NCBI RefSeq assembly: GCF_016545825.1
Contig: NC_052618.1
Location: forward strand, 41,486,196-41,550,195
DNA length: 64,000 nucleotides
Direction: 5' to 3'
Origin: Eucalyptus grandis
Taxonomy: Eukaryota; Streptophyta; Magnoliopsida; Myrtales; Myrtaceae
Shown here: one piece after another, positions 22,198-33,420 of the stretch
Layout of the letters: each line of letters starts with the position of its first letter
Numbering within the stretch: the first letter of the stretch is position 1
Position numbers and translations under genes: made by a program
Notes under the pieces: generated by a model
What the model was told of the DNA's origin: nothing
Databases searched by the model: none
The model's input: the letters and a program-made list of their open reading frames with translations, nothing else

Positions 22198-23546
22198 ACA
22201 GAGCACCTGACAAGTGGCAGAAAGACTTGCTGGTTTTTTCTATGGACCTGGTGTCAGGCGCTGTATTGTTTGGTCTGATGTGCATACAAAGTAAGTGCTC
22301 AAATCGAGCTACTTGCTTCCTTGACCAATTACAAGAAGAACTACCGTAACTGACTGCAGTTGCACCCGGAGGTGCAGAACTGTCTTATAATGACCCCTCC
22401 TAAACTATTAGCCACTTGGTTTTAGTTTAGTTGGGGTGATCTGTGTCCATTCACTTACTCATGGAAACTCAGTGGTGGGTGCTTTTTTCTCAAATTTAGT
22501 TTTTCGGATCGCAGTTAGATTGATATCTTCCTTCAAAGGCTTTATATTTCAGCAGGCATATCTAGTTGGAGCTGATTTTTGACTCTAGTTGCTTACAAGG
22601 CATGTATACATCTTCTCAAAAAGCCAAGTGTATCTAAATTTTCCTCCCTTTTTTGGGATAGGTAAAGATAGGGGAGGGAAAAGAGATGAATTGAACTCAG
22701 GATCTCTTGGATCTTGGCGAGGGTGGACCAAGAATAGGCCAAGCTATTGTTCCTGTGTATTTTAGAGATGTTGTGACTAGAGAACAAAAATGTAGTCAAC
22801 GAGGCATCGATGTTGTTTCTGAATGCCGATTATTTATGTCTCTGCTGTTAGGGAATGTGGAAATCGTTACATTCATTTCTGTTTTACATCAACAAGAGAA
22901 CTTCTCGATGGGACAACAATTTCTCTTTACTTATCTCATGTACAGTCTCGTCTTCCGAAAGCCTTTGAACTATGCCTATATGTACTTGTCTTTATGATCT
23001 GGCAGTGGTCCATTGGTTTCTGATGTCTCTTTAGGACGGAGTAGCAGCAGCTACGGCAGTCATCCGAGTCTTGAAATTTTGTTGGGCTTGTTAGAACTGA
23101 AGTTGGCATGCGAGGTTTGGTGCTGAACGTTGTGTAAAGTTTTTTTTTCCAGGCCACGTTCATATATTTCGCTCATCGGAATGTGGCCAGGCTTGAAAAA
23201 GACCTTTGCCAACAGTTTCTGCGCTATAAACCACTACCAAGGAAGGAAAGGACTCTTTATGATGAACGATACCATAACTGCATAAACTCGATCCATTAAA
23301 AATGACCACCTTGTTAGTCTCTGTGTTCCTCCAGTTCTTCATCTGTTACCAATGGTGATTCTTCCGTCATCCTAATTTGCACGATTACACGACAGCCAAG
23401 AACTGGCCATTCAATCTTCTCCCATTGTTCACGGACGCGAGTACCACCGTTTGGTAGTATTCCTTCGAGTGGAAAAAACAATATGGACTCAAATTCAGAC
23501 AGGATGTAAAATTGGTAGCGTTTTCATTTCAGAGAAGCAAAATTCT
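22198..23546. other. Convergent 3' region between the DnaJ and PPR genes
   Basis: This holds the DnaJ gene 3' untranslated sequence and, on the other strand, that of the PPR gene. I saw no canonical AATAAA near the DnaJ stop and no coding domain in the short open stretches here, so the transcript ends cannot be placed. Confidence 0.5.
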
Positions 23547-25202
23547 CTATCCTTTCGTAACTACTCCATACGCTTTGTCTCTTGAGCTTAACTTAGGCTT
23601 TGAATCGAACAAATGGTACATGAGTGATTTGCCATCTCCTTCGGCAAGGCTATACCCGGCCTCTTTCCTGACTCCCCTGTCGCCCATCGATTTCCTCACC
23701 TTCTCGACGCCATCCCACTCCCCTTTGAAAGCATACAGGTTAGAAAGCAAGACATAGTCGCCACTCTGGTCGTGTCTCATAAACAGTAGCTTCTCATTCG
23801 CAAGTTTTCCTAACTCAACGTTTCCATGGACTCTACAAGCCCCAAGCAGAGTCCTCCAAATGATGGCATTAGGTGCTATTTCCATCGATTGAATGAACTC
23901 GAATGCTTCCTCCAGTAGCCCAGCACGTCCCAGCATATCCACCATACACCCACAGTGCCTTGTGTTTGGCTCAATACCGTATCTATCTTGCATCATGTTG
24001 AAATATTGATGGCCCTCTTCGACTTTGCCAGCATGACTACATGCAACTAGAACTCCGACCATGGTTATCTCGTTCGGATTGATTTCCAACCTCTGCATCT
24101 CCCTAAACAGATCAATAGATTTCTCGGCATGGCCATGAAAAGCCAAACCTCCTATGATCGAATTCCATGTCGATATGTCTTTTTCTCTCATGCCTTTGAA
24201 CACTGCAAATGCCCTCTCGATGCTGCCACACTTGGCATACATGTCTATGAGTGCGTTTTCAAGTAGCACACCCAAATCTCCTAAGCACAACTCCGAGAGC
24301 GAATGGTGCATCCTTTGCCCGATCTCCAAATCTCCCATTTCCGCACAAGCAGACAACAGGCTTAACATTGTCACTTCATCTGGCTTCTCTCCAACTCTTC
24401 TCATCTCCTTAAACATCTCCAACGCCTGCTCATTCCCACCACAAAGCACGTAACCCGCGATCATCGCATTCCATGTCACGACATCCTTCTCCGGAGCCTG
24501 GTCAAAAAGCTTCCTCGCGCTCTCCATCTCCCCTCTCTTCGCATAGCCCGTAATCATCACGTTCCAAGAAACCAGATCCTTCACAGGCATCTCATCAAAT
24601 AGCTGCCGAGCGACAAGTAGCTCCCCTCTCCTAGCATACCCAGCAGTCAATGCCGACCAGGCCACGACATCCCTCTTCGCCGAGCCCTCAAAGTAATGTC
24701 TTGCAATGCCCAATTCGCCACGGTTAGCATGAAAATAGATAAGGGTGTTCCTCACGAAGGTGTTAGACTCGAAACCAAACTTGATAATCCTCCCATGGAT
24801 ACCGAAACCCATCTTGACCCACGAAAGCTTAGTGCAAGCCTTAAGCACGAAGGGGAACGTGAAGTCATCCGGCCTCACGAACCGGCTCTCCATCTGGGAA
24901 TACAGGCGGACGGCATTGGAAGGGTTTAGGCTCTGAGCCGCGCCTCTTATGACGGTGTTCCACATGAAGAGATCCGGTTCAGCAATTTGAGCGAACACCC
25001 GGAGGGCATAGCCGATGGTGCCCGAGACGGCGATCGCGCCGGCGAAGACGAGCTCTCGCAGGGCCGCCCGGTTCGAATTGAAGCCTCGGACGACGAGGGA
25101 GGCCTGGATCTGCTTCAGCGCGTGGAGGTCCGTGCAGTTTCGCCATAGGCTCGACCGTTGTTGGCGGTTGGAGCTCCGGTCGTTGGTTCTCTTCCTGATC
25201 AT
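23547..25202 (-). CDS. Pentatricopeptide-repeat protein, PLS class, E-type (At5g15300-like)
   Basis: Intronless, 551 residues. The open frame extends four codons further upstream but only from a TTG; the first ATG (25202) gives MIRKRTNDRSSN, which matches the start I recall for Arabidopsis At5g15300 (about 548 aa). PPR units run from about residue 50 to 470. Their signatures include PDLFMWNTVIRG, KDLVSWNVMITGYAKRGEME, KDVVTWNAMIAGY, NALIDMYAKCGSIERA and CMVDMLGRAGLLEEA. They end in an E-type domain (PNAIIWRTLLGACRVHGNVE, then DYVLLSNLYA). The DYW deaminase domain is absent. Such proteins bind organellar RNA and guide C-to-U editing, recruiting a deaminase in trans; the target is unknown. No break is seen. 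The N-terminus is Arg/Ser-rich, consistent with mitochondrial or plastid import, though not tested. Confidence 0.95.
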   Translation of the reverse strand: MIRKRTNDRSSNRQQRSSLWRNCTDLHALKQIQASLVVRGFNSNRAALRELVFAGAIAVSGTIGYALRVFAQIAEPDLFMWNTVIRGAAQSLNPSNAVRLYSQMESRFVRPDDFTFPFVLKACTKLSWVKMGFGIHGRIIKFGFESNTFVRNTLIYFHANRGELGIARHYFEGSAKRDVVAWSALTAGYARRGELLVARQLFDEMPVKDLVSWNVMITGYAKRGEMESARKLFDQAPEKDVVTWNAMIAGYVLCGGNEQALEMFKEMRRVGEKPDEVTMLSLLSACAEMGDLEIGQRMHHSLSELCLGDLGVLLENALIDMYAKCGSIERAFAVFKGMREKDISTWNSIIGGLAFHGHAEKSIDLFREMQRLEINPNEITMVGVLVACSHAGKVEEGHQYFNMMQDRYGIEPNTRHCGCMVDMLGRAGLLEEAFEFIQSMEIAPNAIIWRTLLGACRVHGNVELGKLANEKLLFMRHDQSGDYVLLSNLYAFKGEWDGVEKVRKSMGDRGVRKEAGYSLAEGDGKSLMYHLFDSKPKLSSRDKAYGVVTKG

Positions 25203-25214
25203 TACGTGAAGCAA

Positions 25215-25670
25215 TCTCTGTTCTTCATGACAAGAACAAAGTTAGCTTCTCCACTGTCCCGTTTCTGGAAAAACCTTAAATCTCGCAAACCTGGTTCACG
25301 AGCTTCTTGAAACTGAATCACTAAGTCAAAAAAATAAAATAAAATAAAATAATAATAATAATAATAATTGCTTTCCACAAACGATAAAAAATAATAATTC
25401 ACACTATTTCTCGTATTATGTGTGACCGATAAGCAAACTTATATGCATCAAATGTTGAAGTCCAGCCAAATCCCATCATTTTTGGCATAATTCAATTACC
25501 TATCGAAGTGAGCCGATTCTAATTTCGTGGTAGTTCACTTAAAATACTTGGAATCGATTATGAACTCCATTGACGGGCGTTCAAACACAATCAAACAATG
25601 AATTCACAATTGCAATTGGAATTGAATAGGAAATTCATCATACATATTAGTCTATTTCAAAGAAGCAATA
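25215..25670. other. PPR gene upstream region
   Basis: AT-rich 5' flank of the minus-strand PPR gene. Low-complexity AAAAT and AAT runs lie at 25326-25370. No promoter element stands out. Confidence 0.4.
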
Positions 25671-25671
25671 A

Positions 25672-26195
25672 ATTCATGTAGTGTGTATGCTTTGTCAATG
25701 GATTGAGTCGAAAATTAGAGTCTTAGATCAGAGTTATCGAGGTTTATCTTTTAGAATATTTGATAACTCACCATTCTCGTAAGAGAAACTTCTAAGAGAG
25801 AGCTCATCAAAATATGATAGTTAATGATGAAGTTGAACCAACACATAAAAGTCCAAACTTTAACGGCCATATTAAATAAAAATTAAGATCACATTAATAC
25901 TTGTAGTGTATATGTCTTGTTAATGAATTGTGTCAAAAAATTACTAGTTGTATGTAAGGATCATTGAGATCTATCTTAAAGAATGTTTTATGATTCTCAC
26001 CACTCAAGTGAAGGCTGTTAAAGAAAAAGAACCAAAATATAATAGTTTAACGATGCATTGAACAAACAAAAAAGTTAAAGGAAGAAATTTTGAACAAAAA
26101 AATTACTAGTCAATAACTTTAACGGCCATAATGAATAAAAATTAAAAGTTCACATTAACATGTATAGTATGCATGTCTTGTCAATGAACTATGTT
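25672..26195. repeat. Tandem repeat, copies 1, 2 and the start of copy 3
   Basis: Copies start near 25672, 25902 and 26161, a unit of about 230-260 bases. Shared landmarks are TGTATATGTCTTGTTAATGA-type starts, a middle ending in AAAATATAATAG or AAAATATGATAG, then TTTAACGGCCATA and AAAAATTAAGATCACATTAA. The copies are diverged and non-coding. Copy 3 is cut after GTCAATGAACTATGTT (26180-26195) by LINE B and resumes at 37747. Confidence 0.8.
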
Positions 26196-26559
26196 TTCTT
26201 TTTTGTTCGAAAATTCAATTGATATAATTTACTTAACCAAGTTTAGTGCATATACATCAAGAGAATCGGCACATAATAAATCAAAGAGAGCAGGCAAGGG
26301 TGTTGGCTACCCAATTACTAAGGAGACTATTCACTCGTTGGGTTTTTGCAAGCCAATCTACTGTTTTGTTTAGTGTCTTTGCTGTAATGGGCCAATGTGA
26401 GGCTTGGAAATTCCTTCAACTTAGTCTTGGCCCAGTCCACTAGTGGCTATACTTTCCAGTTAGATGCTTCTAAAGTGAGAATGCCTTGCATGAGTTCACT
26501 ATAGTTAGAATGTACTTGCAACTTCAAGTTAGACCTAGGTGAGAGAAAATCTAGGGTTT

Positions 26560-26747
26560 CAATGAGTGCGAGGGCCTTTGCTTATTTTGCCGAGGTGGCT
26601 ACCATCGATTTGGAGAATCCGTCAACTAATCTGCCCAAGGAGTCTTGGCAAATGCAAGCTATCGCTCCCCTATTTGTGTCGGTGGCTAATGGTGTGTTAG
26701 CTTCGCCTGCAAAGGAGGCGTCAATATGAATTTTCAGCATACCAAGG
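26560..26747 (-). pseudogene. LINE B RNase H domain
   Basis: Read on the minus strand from 26742, this gives MLKIHIDASFAGEA, then RGAIACICQDSLGRLVDGFS, then a stop. The KxxxDASF start with its catalytic Asp and the GxxxR-G-F pattern match RNase H type 1 at the C-terminus of plant LINE ORF2. It is the displaced 3' end of the element whose 5' part lies beyond 33069. Confidence 0.75.
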
Positions 26748-27457
26748 TTCGGGAGTCACCATCTATGAGGTGGGTCTTCACTTCTCATCTTCCCTTTTGA
26801 TTTCTAGTTCCAAGTCACAAAGTTTTCATGAAAAGCGACAGCTTTGAATAGTGTTTGTCACGGGTTCAGGGGACATTGCCTGAAGATGAAATGATTTCTA
26901 TCTTTCTAGATGCACCATAGGGCTGTGCTATTTGGTTAAAATTATAAGTGCTTTGTGGATCTTCTTTCCGCTTATGCAGTCACTCATCGAGTTGAGTTAA
27001 CCCCACTCTTGTGATTATAATTTGTAGGGGATTCTCGCTCCATATCTGAGTTGTCCAAGGGTAGAGTAGCAAGGTGTGCTTGATCATTTCCGCTTCCTGT
27101 TTGCATATAGGGCATACAGGTTCAGGTACTATCTTTCTCCTATATAAGTTGTTCAGTGTAGGCAGAGCATTTTAACATGCATTCCATGGGAAAATTTTGA
27201 CTTTGGGGGCTATTCATGATTGCATTCATGATTGCCAGATATATTTTCAAACTTCTTCTAGTTTAACCTGGTAGGATGAGGTTGTTGTTGTTGTTGTGTG
27301 TGGACTAGTTGTTGTATCTCTATTGCTGAAATATCCGCTTTCCATTACTTGCTAGTTATTGAACAGAGTTCTTATCAATAATTCTTTTCATTTTGCCGCT
27401 TCCATGTCTATTAAGTCAGCCACTTTTTTTTTTGGGTCAGAAATTTGGATTTCATTG

Positions 27458-27966
27458 CTAATGATTAGATGGATTACATAAGGTTCCAAGATCAAGACAT
27501 AAAATAGAACATAGTGAAGGTGGTGGATTCTGTTTCCAAGTCGGTGGTAAGGTATTTGTGCGATGGGCCTTGGCGATCCAATCTGCGGCCTGATTAGCAT
27601 TTCTAAGCTCATATATTAAATCTACCCCTTGAAGAAGGCCCATTAGTCTCCTACAATCATTCACTCTTGACTGAGTAGCCCATGGTGCTGGCAAGTGGCC
27701 CATTATACTCTCAACAGCTAAGGAATTATTTGAGGAAATCAGCACGTGGGGGAGCTTCTCTGTTGAGTTGAGTTCAGTTTGGGGTTGTGCATGTACTTGG
27801 AGTTCTGTACTTGCCAACTCCCTTTCTTTTCTTTTAGCCACAATAGAACCTCCCGAATACTTAAGGTTTCTGCAATTAGTGCCATGGGAGCTCGGATTTT
27901 CTTCGCAAAGCCATTGACAAGTTTGCCCCGCTCATCTCTACATACTCCAGCTGCAGATCCCTCCAT
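27458..27966 (-). pseudogene. LINE A RNase H domain
   Basis: Two overlapping open pieces in different frames (27739-27966 and 27458-27841) give MEGSAAGVCRDERGKLVNGF, AETLSIREVLLWLKE and NNSLAVESIMG, then ELRNANQAADWIAKAH. These match the RNase H fold of plant LINEs, including the AET..IREVLLWL helix and the NxxADxxA catalytic region near the end. A frameshift at about 27800 separates the halves. Confidence 0.85.
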
Positions 27967-28271
27967 GGATGTGCTGCATCAAGACGAGTCTACGTTAAGC
28001 TTAAGGGAGGTCGGTGGTGGAGGGTTCCAGTTCGTTCTTTCCCTTGTTGGTTGCGGTTCACCTCTTTTTCCTTTGGGGTTCCATAGCGCGTAAAGATGGG
28101 TCATAGTCGTGGCTTCTTCGAAGATGGATCTTGGGTCAGTCCTCTTCCCTTGAAACAAAAACTTATTTCAAGCTATCTAGATCTACCAAAGAACCCTAGC
28201 GAAAAGGGCTTTTGGTTATGGGTCGGGGTTAGAGGTGAAGAACTCACACACCCATTTGTCAATTCTACTTA

Positions 28272-28829
28272 TCATTGTAGAGGAGCCTTGCATCGCCATT
28301 CTTGGATCCAACCATAATTCTTTTGTCCATTCGCAGTGAGTGAAAATGGGTTCCACCGTTTTCGAAGCTTGGCCGCAGAGTGAACAAGTCGGGTTATGTG
28401 TGATGTTCCTTCTATGTAAGTTTTCCTTCGTTGAAATTGCATTGTTGCATATGCTCCACAGTAGGAAACGTACATTGGGGAATATCTGTAGCTACCAGAT
28501 GTTATTCCATAACTATTTAGGGGGTTAATAGGATGTGGATGGTTGTTCATCTACTTTGGTATTGTCTCGAGTATATATAACATTGTAGCACTTTTGACTT
28601 GATAGTTGCTTGCATTGTTCACTGTCCACACTAATTTATCAGGTCCGGAGCTAAGACTCAGGGGGATTGCTGCGATTTCCTTGACAATTTTTTCGTTGAA
28701 AATGGAGTTGAGTTTCTGCATATTCCATTGGCCTAAGTTGTTATCAATTAAGCCCTCGACCAAGTAGGGGTCATCTCGATTTGCTAGTCCTCCAATCTTT
28801 CCAGAGGTCAGCCACTTATCTTCCCTCAC
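28272..28829 (-). pseudogene. LINE A zinc-binding (zf-RVT) segment
   Basis: Minus-strand pieces read VREDKWLTSGKIGGLANRDD with KLVWTVNNASNYQVKSAT, then, after a frame change, RRKTYIEGTSHITRLVHSAA. The reading NASNYQVKSA followed by a Cys/His region matches the zf-RVT segment that follows reverse transcriptase in plant LINEs. Confidence 0.65.
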
Positions 28830-29422
28830 CCGAATTGTTCTCCAATCCCCAACTTCCCATTTAATTTCTAGTTCTATAACATCTCTACCTACTAAAATGC
28901 TTTGCCATCCCCAAGAGGGTCTTGGACTCTCCTATGCACTCCAGTAATCTCATTTTGGAAAGTAGATACCTTTAAAAAAATTTCTCCATAGTGCGTTTGG
29001 ATTATTGATCAGGCGCCAAGCTTGTTTCCCTAACATTGCTTTGTTGAACTGCACCAAGTCTTTGAAGCTTAAACTCCCACAATCCTTCCTCATTTTCAGG
29101 TTTTCTCATTTCCTCCAGTGGATACCTTTTCTTGCTGTGTTTTGTTTCCACCAGAATGATGAAACTCTCTTCTCGATTGCTCTACAAATGGATATAGGTA
29201 ATTTGAATATGGACATGGCATATTGTGGCATTGCTTGAACAATTGTTTTGATTAAACTTTCTTTGCCCGCCTTTGAGATTAGATTCTCTTTCCATCATTC
29301 TAGTTTTCTGTCAACTTTGGCAAGAACCCAAGTAAACATCTGTTTTTTGGTCTGACCTCAATTTGAAGGTATTCCAAAGTATTTCCCAGTTTTTTCTATA
29401 ATTGGAACTCGCAATTTAGCTA

Positions 29423-30439
29423 CTAGATTTGTCTTTGGGATTTGAGGGCATTTTTCCCAAAGAAAATACCTGATTTGTTGAGGTTTATCACTTGACCTGA
29501 GGCTAAGCAATACTGATTTAGGATAGATGCTATATTTTGGGCTTCTTGGGTCGTTCCGTCTAGGAAGAAGATGGCATCATCAGCAAATAGAAGGTGTGAT
29601 AGAGTTGGGCAACTATTGTTTAGTTTGATTCCTCTAATAGTTCCATCTTCTACCATCTTAGTCATGAGAAAGGATAGTAGGTTGGCCATAATAATGAACA
29701 AATAGGGAGAGAGAGGATCCCCTTGCCTGATCCCTCTTGTTGGCTGGAACAATTCACATAGTTCTTCGTTGACATTAATTCTAAAGGAAGCTAAGGAGAT
29801 GCATTGTTTTATTAAGGTGACCCATCTTTCACTGAAACCCAACTTAAGCATATAGTCACATAGGAAGTCCCACTCGACCCTATTGTAGGCTATTTGCATG
29901 TCAAGTTTTAGGGCTGCTTGGAATTTTCTCTTCCTTTTTCTCACCCTTAGCTGATGCAACACTTCCTGGACAATGAATATGTTGTCTTGAATTTGTCGGT
30001 TGCTGACAAAAGCGCTTTGTTCTTGAGATATGAGGTCATGAAGCCAGGGTTTCGGCCTATTAGCCATAACATTTGCTATGATCTTATAGTTGAAGTTGCA
30101 AAGGCTTATTGGCCTATATTGAGTGACATTCTCTAGGTTGTTTACTTTGGGAATAAGAACAATATGGGTTTCATTTATCTAATGGTCGAATGTACCTTGT
30201 TTGAAGAAATCAACCATCTTGAAAATATCTTCCTGGAGAAGCATCCATTGGCTTTGGTAGAATAGTCCATTTAGCCCGTCTGGTCCCGGGGCTTTGGTAG
30301 CTCCCATTTGGAACACAGCTTTTTTGACTTCTTCTCTTGACACTAGCTTGATTAAAGAGTCATTCATTTCTTCATTTACAACTTGTGTGCATTGGTCTAA
30401 AATGGGTTGGTAATTCCTCTCACCCACTAAGGTGAACAA
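29423..30439 (-). pseudogene. LINE A reverse transcriptase
   Basis: The 30179-30439 piece has AVFQMGATKAPGPDGLNGLF. The 29423-30067 piece (214 residues) has ISQEQSAFVSNRQIQDNI, LKLDMQIAYNRVEWDFL (the usual KAYDRVEW altered to IAYNRVEW), IRQGDPLSPYLFII and LSHLLFADDAIFFL with the intact FADD box. About 110 bases between the pieces are out of frame. This is the best-preserved reverse transcriptase in the window, but it is not intact. Confidence 0.92.
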
Positions 30440-31039
30440 TGAATGATAGAAAGTTATGATATGTTGTTTAATGGTCGAAAAATCTCGGCTCCATTATTGG
30501 TCATCAAGCTGTAACATAGAAATCTTATTGCATTGTCTCCTCTGCATTGTTGTGGTATGGAAAAATTTCATGTTTCGATCCCCCCAACTCATCCAATTTA
30601 TCCTAGATCTCATAAACAAGAACATTTCTTCTTGTCGCCATAAAGTTTCAATTTAACTTACTATGTTTTTGTATTCCTCACTGTGTGGGCCATCTTCTGC
30701 GTAGTTGGAGAGATCAGTAAGTCTATTTTGGCGTGACTGGATCTATCTGGAAGCATTTTGGAACGTCTTCCTACTCCATTTGTCCATAGCTGTTGCAACC
30801 TGTATTGTTTTAGCATTAATATTCGGGTGATCCAAGCTTTCATCCTCCCATGCTTGACGTATGACTTCTGAACATTCTATGTTTTCTAGCAAAAAGATTT
30901 CAAATATGAAATTTCTCTTCCTTCTTACCCCATTAGAGTCCAAAGAAAGTAGGATTGGACAATGGTCTGACCCTATTGCTGGTAATGCAAAGGCCTCTAC
31001 ATTTGGGAATAGGACTCTCCATTCTAGATTGCATATGGC

Positions 31040-31258
31040 TCAGTCTAGCCTCTTTTTCACTAACTCCTCTCCCTCCCTGTTATTTGTCCATGTGTAAGAG
31101 CATCCTTTGCTTTCAATGTCCATAAGTGAGCATGTATTCAAGAGTTCCCGAAATGTCACCATTCTATACCGGTTGGCCTCCCACCGTCTGACCTTTTCCC
31201 ATTGATACAATACTTCATTGAAGTCACCTATGCAAAGCCATGGTAGGGTATTGACCAT
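31040..31258 (-). pseudogene. LINE A endonuclease fragment
   Basis: A minus-strand open piece reads LPWLCIGDFNEVLYQWEKVR, with the catalytic GDFN, then SLMDIESKGCSYTWTNNREG. This is the central part of the EEP-type endonuclease of plant LINEs. The N-terminal part, upstream toward 31400, is frame-broken, and so is the C-terminal GxSDH region. Confidence 0.85.
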
Positions 31259-31407
31259 ACTAATAGAACAAATGGTCTACCATAGTTGTAATCTTTGTTG
31301 GTAGTTGGTAGGGGCATGGAGAAAAGAAATTCTCATTAGGCATATGTTATTGAGATCCTTGCACTTTACGTCTATTAATTCTCCCGAGCTAGATTCCACT
31401 TCCACCT

Positions 31408-32446
31408 TCACTTCCTCATTCCCACTCTTGGCCTAGCTAAGTTGAGTGGCTGGATTTGTGTTTGTTGCATTTGCTTTCCTCGGCTTGTTGAAATGTTTGC
31501 TGTTAAACTCTCCCCTTCTAAGGGAACATTTGCTGCGCTGTATGGAATTATTGCCATCTCACTTAGTTCTGTGATTTTCTTCCTTTCAGTGCCATCAACA
31601 GATATTGTTGGAGTGGTTGTCATTATCTCCCCATCTTCGGCAAGAGGTTCTATTTTCCCATAAAAGGCTTTCCAAAACGAGCTTAGTTCTCTTACTTCTG
31701 CCTTGAGCCATGACCCATATTTTCCAGGGAGATCTTGAGGTAGGCTAGTTTCTTCACAAGGGATTTCTGGTCAATAATTAGCATAATGGCCTATCCACCC
31801 ACATGAGTAGCAAAAGTGGGAAAATCTTTCGTATTTGAAGTCTAACCACCATTTTTTTGTCTCCCACATTGATGATTGTTCCAATTTTTAGCAGATTTGA
31901 CAAATTCAAGCACACTTTCATCTTTCCCATTTTACGCGAGTTGTTGTTTTTTGCCTCAACTTTTACTTCTTCAACCCTGCCTAATTTTTCTACTATTTGT
32001 CATACATAAGCCTCATTAGTATGAGCTCGAGGGAGCTCCATGATCTGAACCCAGAAATTATAATGCGTAAATTCATAACAACATTTAGGAATATTTGGGT
32101 CTCCTTCCTATAAAACAAGTAAGTTGCTGGCAAATGACCAAGGTCCCGTTACGAGCACTCTTCTTTTATCATCCATAGAACTAAAAATAAATGAGAAAAA
32201 TCCAGGTTCTATTTATTCACATTTTATGGACTCTAGTTTCCCTGCCCTCCTCATCGTACTAACAAAAGCTTGAAAGTTGATGTTGGGTTTAGAATAAAGT
32301 TTGCCATAGAGAAGGAGTTCACTTTCCTGTTTTTACTCTTCAAAAATCTCTATTGCCAGCATTGTGATGTCTTCTTCAGACCATAGATCACCCATTTTCC
32401 TGCACAATGCTGCCATCCTCAGTTGGTTCTCAGAGTTCCTAGCCAT
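31408..32446 (-). pseudogene. LINE A ORF1 (nucleic-acid-binding, DUF4283-like)
   Basis: The ATG at 32446 gives MARNSENQLRMAALC, then GDLWSEEDITMLAIEIFEE and a stop. Later frames give YEFTHYNFWVQIMELP and a CCHC-like SHFCYSCGWIGHYA segment near 31810-31850. DUF4283 followed by a CCHC knuckle is the standard plant LINE ORF1. The product would bind element RNA. Multiple stops show it is not translated in full. Confidence 0.75.
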
Positions 32447-32458
32447 ATGAATTTTGCT

Positions 32459-32462
<4 letters not shown>

Positions 32463-32490
<28 letters not shown>
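32463..32490. repeat. (CT)14 microsatellite in LINE A leader
   Basis: A CT run on the plus strand (GA on the element's sense strand) lies 17 bases upstream of the ORF1 start codon of LINE A. The rest of the leader (32500-33049) is non-coding and includes a 15-T run near 32617-32630. Confidence 0.9.
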
Positions 32491-32493
<3 letters not shown>

Positions 32494-33068
32494 AATGGGG
32501 TGGATGCGGGGTGGTAGATCAAAATTTCTTTGATTCTAGAGTGAAGGGAGCTCTAAAAAGAGCTTCGAAAGCTCAGCTTGGGGTTTTCGATTAGATGGAT
32601 TTTGCCCTTGGGTTTTTTTTTTTTTTTTGTGGATGGTTTAGAAATGTATTTGAACGGGGTTTTGGACTTGAGATTGGTTTGGATATCTTTGGGTAGTAGC
32701 AAGGGAGAAGAACAATAGAGTGTGGGTGTTTTCGATTACCGCTAGATTAGTGGCAATGGGCAGATTCCCCAACCCATGTGTGGAGGAGGTGTTGCGGCCA
32801 TGGAAAGGAGAAGCGGGTTAGGGTTTCTGGGGTTTGGAAGGGTATGAAACAGCAATAGTAAGGGGCGGAAATGGAGGCTTCTTGCTTTGTGTGCTTAATG
32901 GGGCTGAGCCAAATCCCTCGACTGGGGATGAAGAGATAGAAACGACCATTGGAGGGGATGCAGATTTTGGGTAGCTAGGGTTTGAGGAATGGAAAGCTAT
33001 CACCTAAGAGATAGAGGGAAGCTCACACAAGGTGAGAGAGAGGACTCGCTCTATTAAGTCAGCCACTT

Positions 33069-33420
33069 TAAGTGGCTTGTTTCTTGTTGTTGGGCCACCA
33101 ATAGGTCTATTCTTCAGCCATTTATCTCTAATAGAAATTTTCTTTCCATTCATAATCGCCCACATAACTTGAGAGGATATGGCATCTCTTCCTACTATTA
33201 GGCTTTGCCAACCCCACGAAGGACGAGAACCTTTTCCAATTTGCCAAAAGTCACATTGTGGAAAGTAGAATCCCAACATAACTTGACTCCAAAGAGTCTC
33301 AGGATGCTGAGAAATTGATCACGCTTATTTCCCTAATCTAGCTTTGTTAAAAGCTAGTAGATCTTTGAATCCAAGACCCCCTTTATCCTTCTTAAGCTTC
33401 AAAATTTCCCACTTTCTCTA
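33069..33420 (-). pseudogene. LINE B zinc-binding (zf-RVT) segment
   Basis: The minus-strand reading has GSRPSWGWQSLIVGRDAISS, then WAIMNGKKISIRDKWLKNRP and PLKVADLI. This is the block after reverse transcriptase in plant LINEs (WGWxSLxxGR, then WxxGxGxxIxxxxDxW). The LINE A target site falls inside this coding region. Confidence 0.75.

Larger units (their letters stand above)
27426..33049 (-). mobile_element. LINE A: full-length L1-type LINE inserted in LINE B, minus strand
   Basis: An exact 19-base repeat, TCTATTAAGTCAGCCACTT, flanks the element at 27407-27425 and 33050-33068. The A-tail, seen as a T-run on the plus strand, abuts the left copy. The 5' leader starts at 33049 with CT-rich sequence. 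In order on the minus strand are the leader, ORF1 (about 32446-31400), endonuclease, reverse transcriptase, zinc-binding segment and RNase H. At 5.6 kb it is close to the full length of plant L1 elements. Its frames carry stops and shifts, but the target duplication is perfect, so it is younger than LINE B. The two share related ORF1 openings (LC..GxLWSExD), so they belong to one lineage. Confidence 0.92.

Noticed and set aside
24154..25209. Plus-strand open stretches inside the PPR gene
   Set aside because: Antisense shadows of the PPR coding frame without domain support.
32818..33003. Minus-strand Ser/Pro-rich open stretch in the LINE A leader
   Set aside because: Lies in the 5' leader upstream of the identified ORF1 ATG and has no recognised domain.
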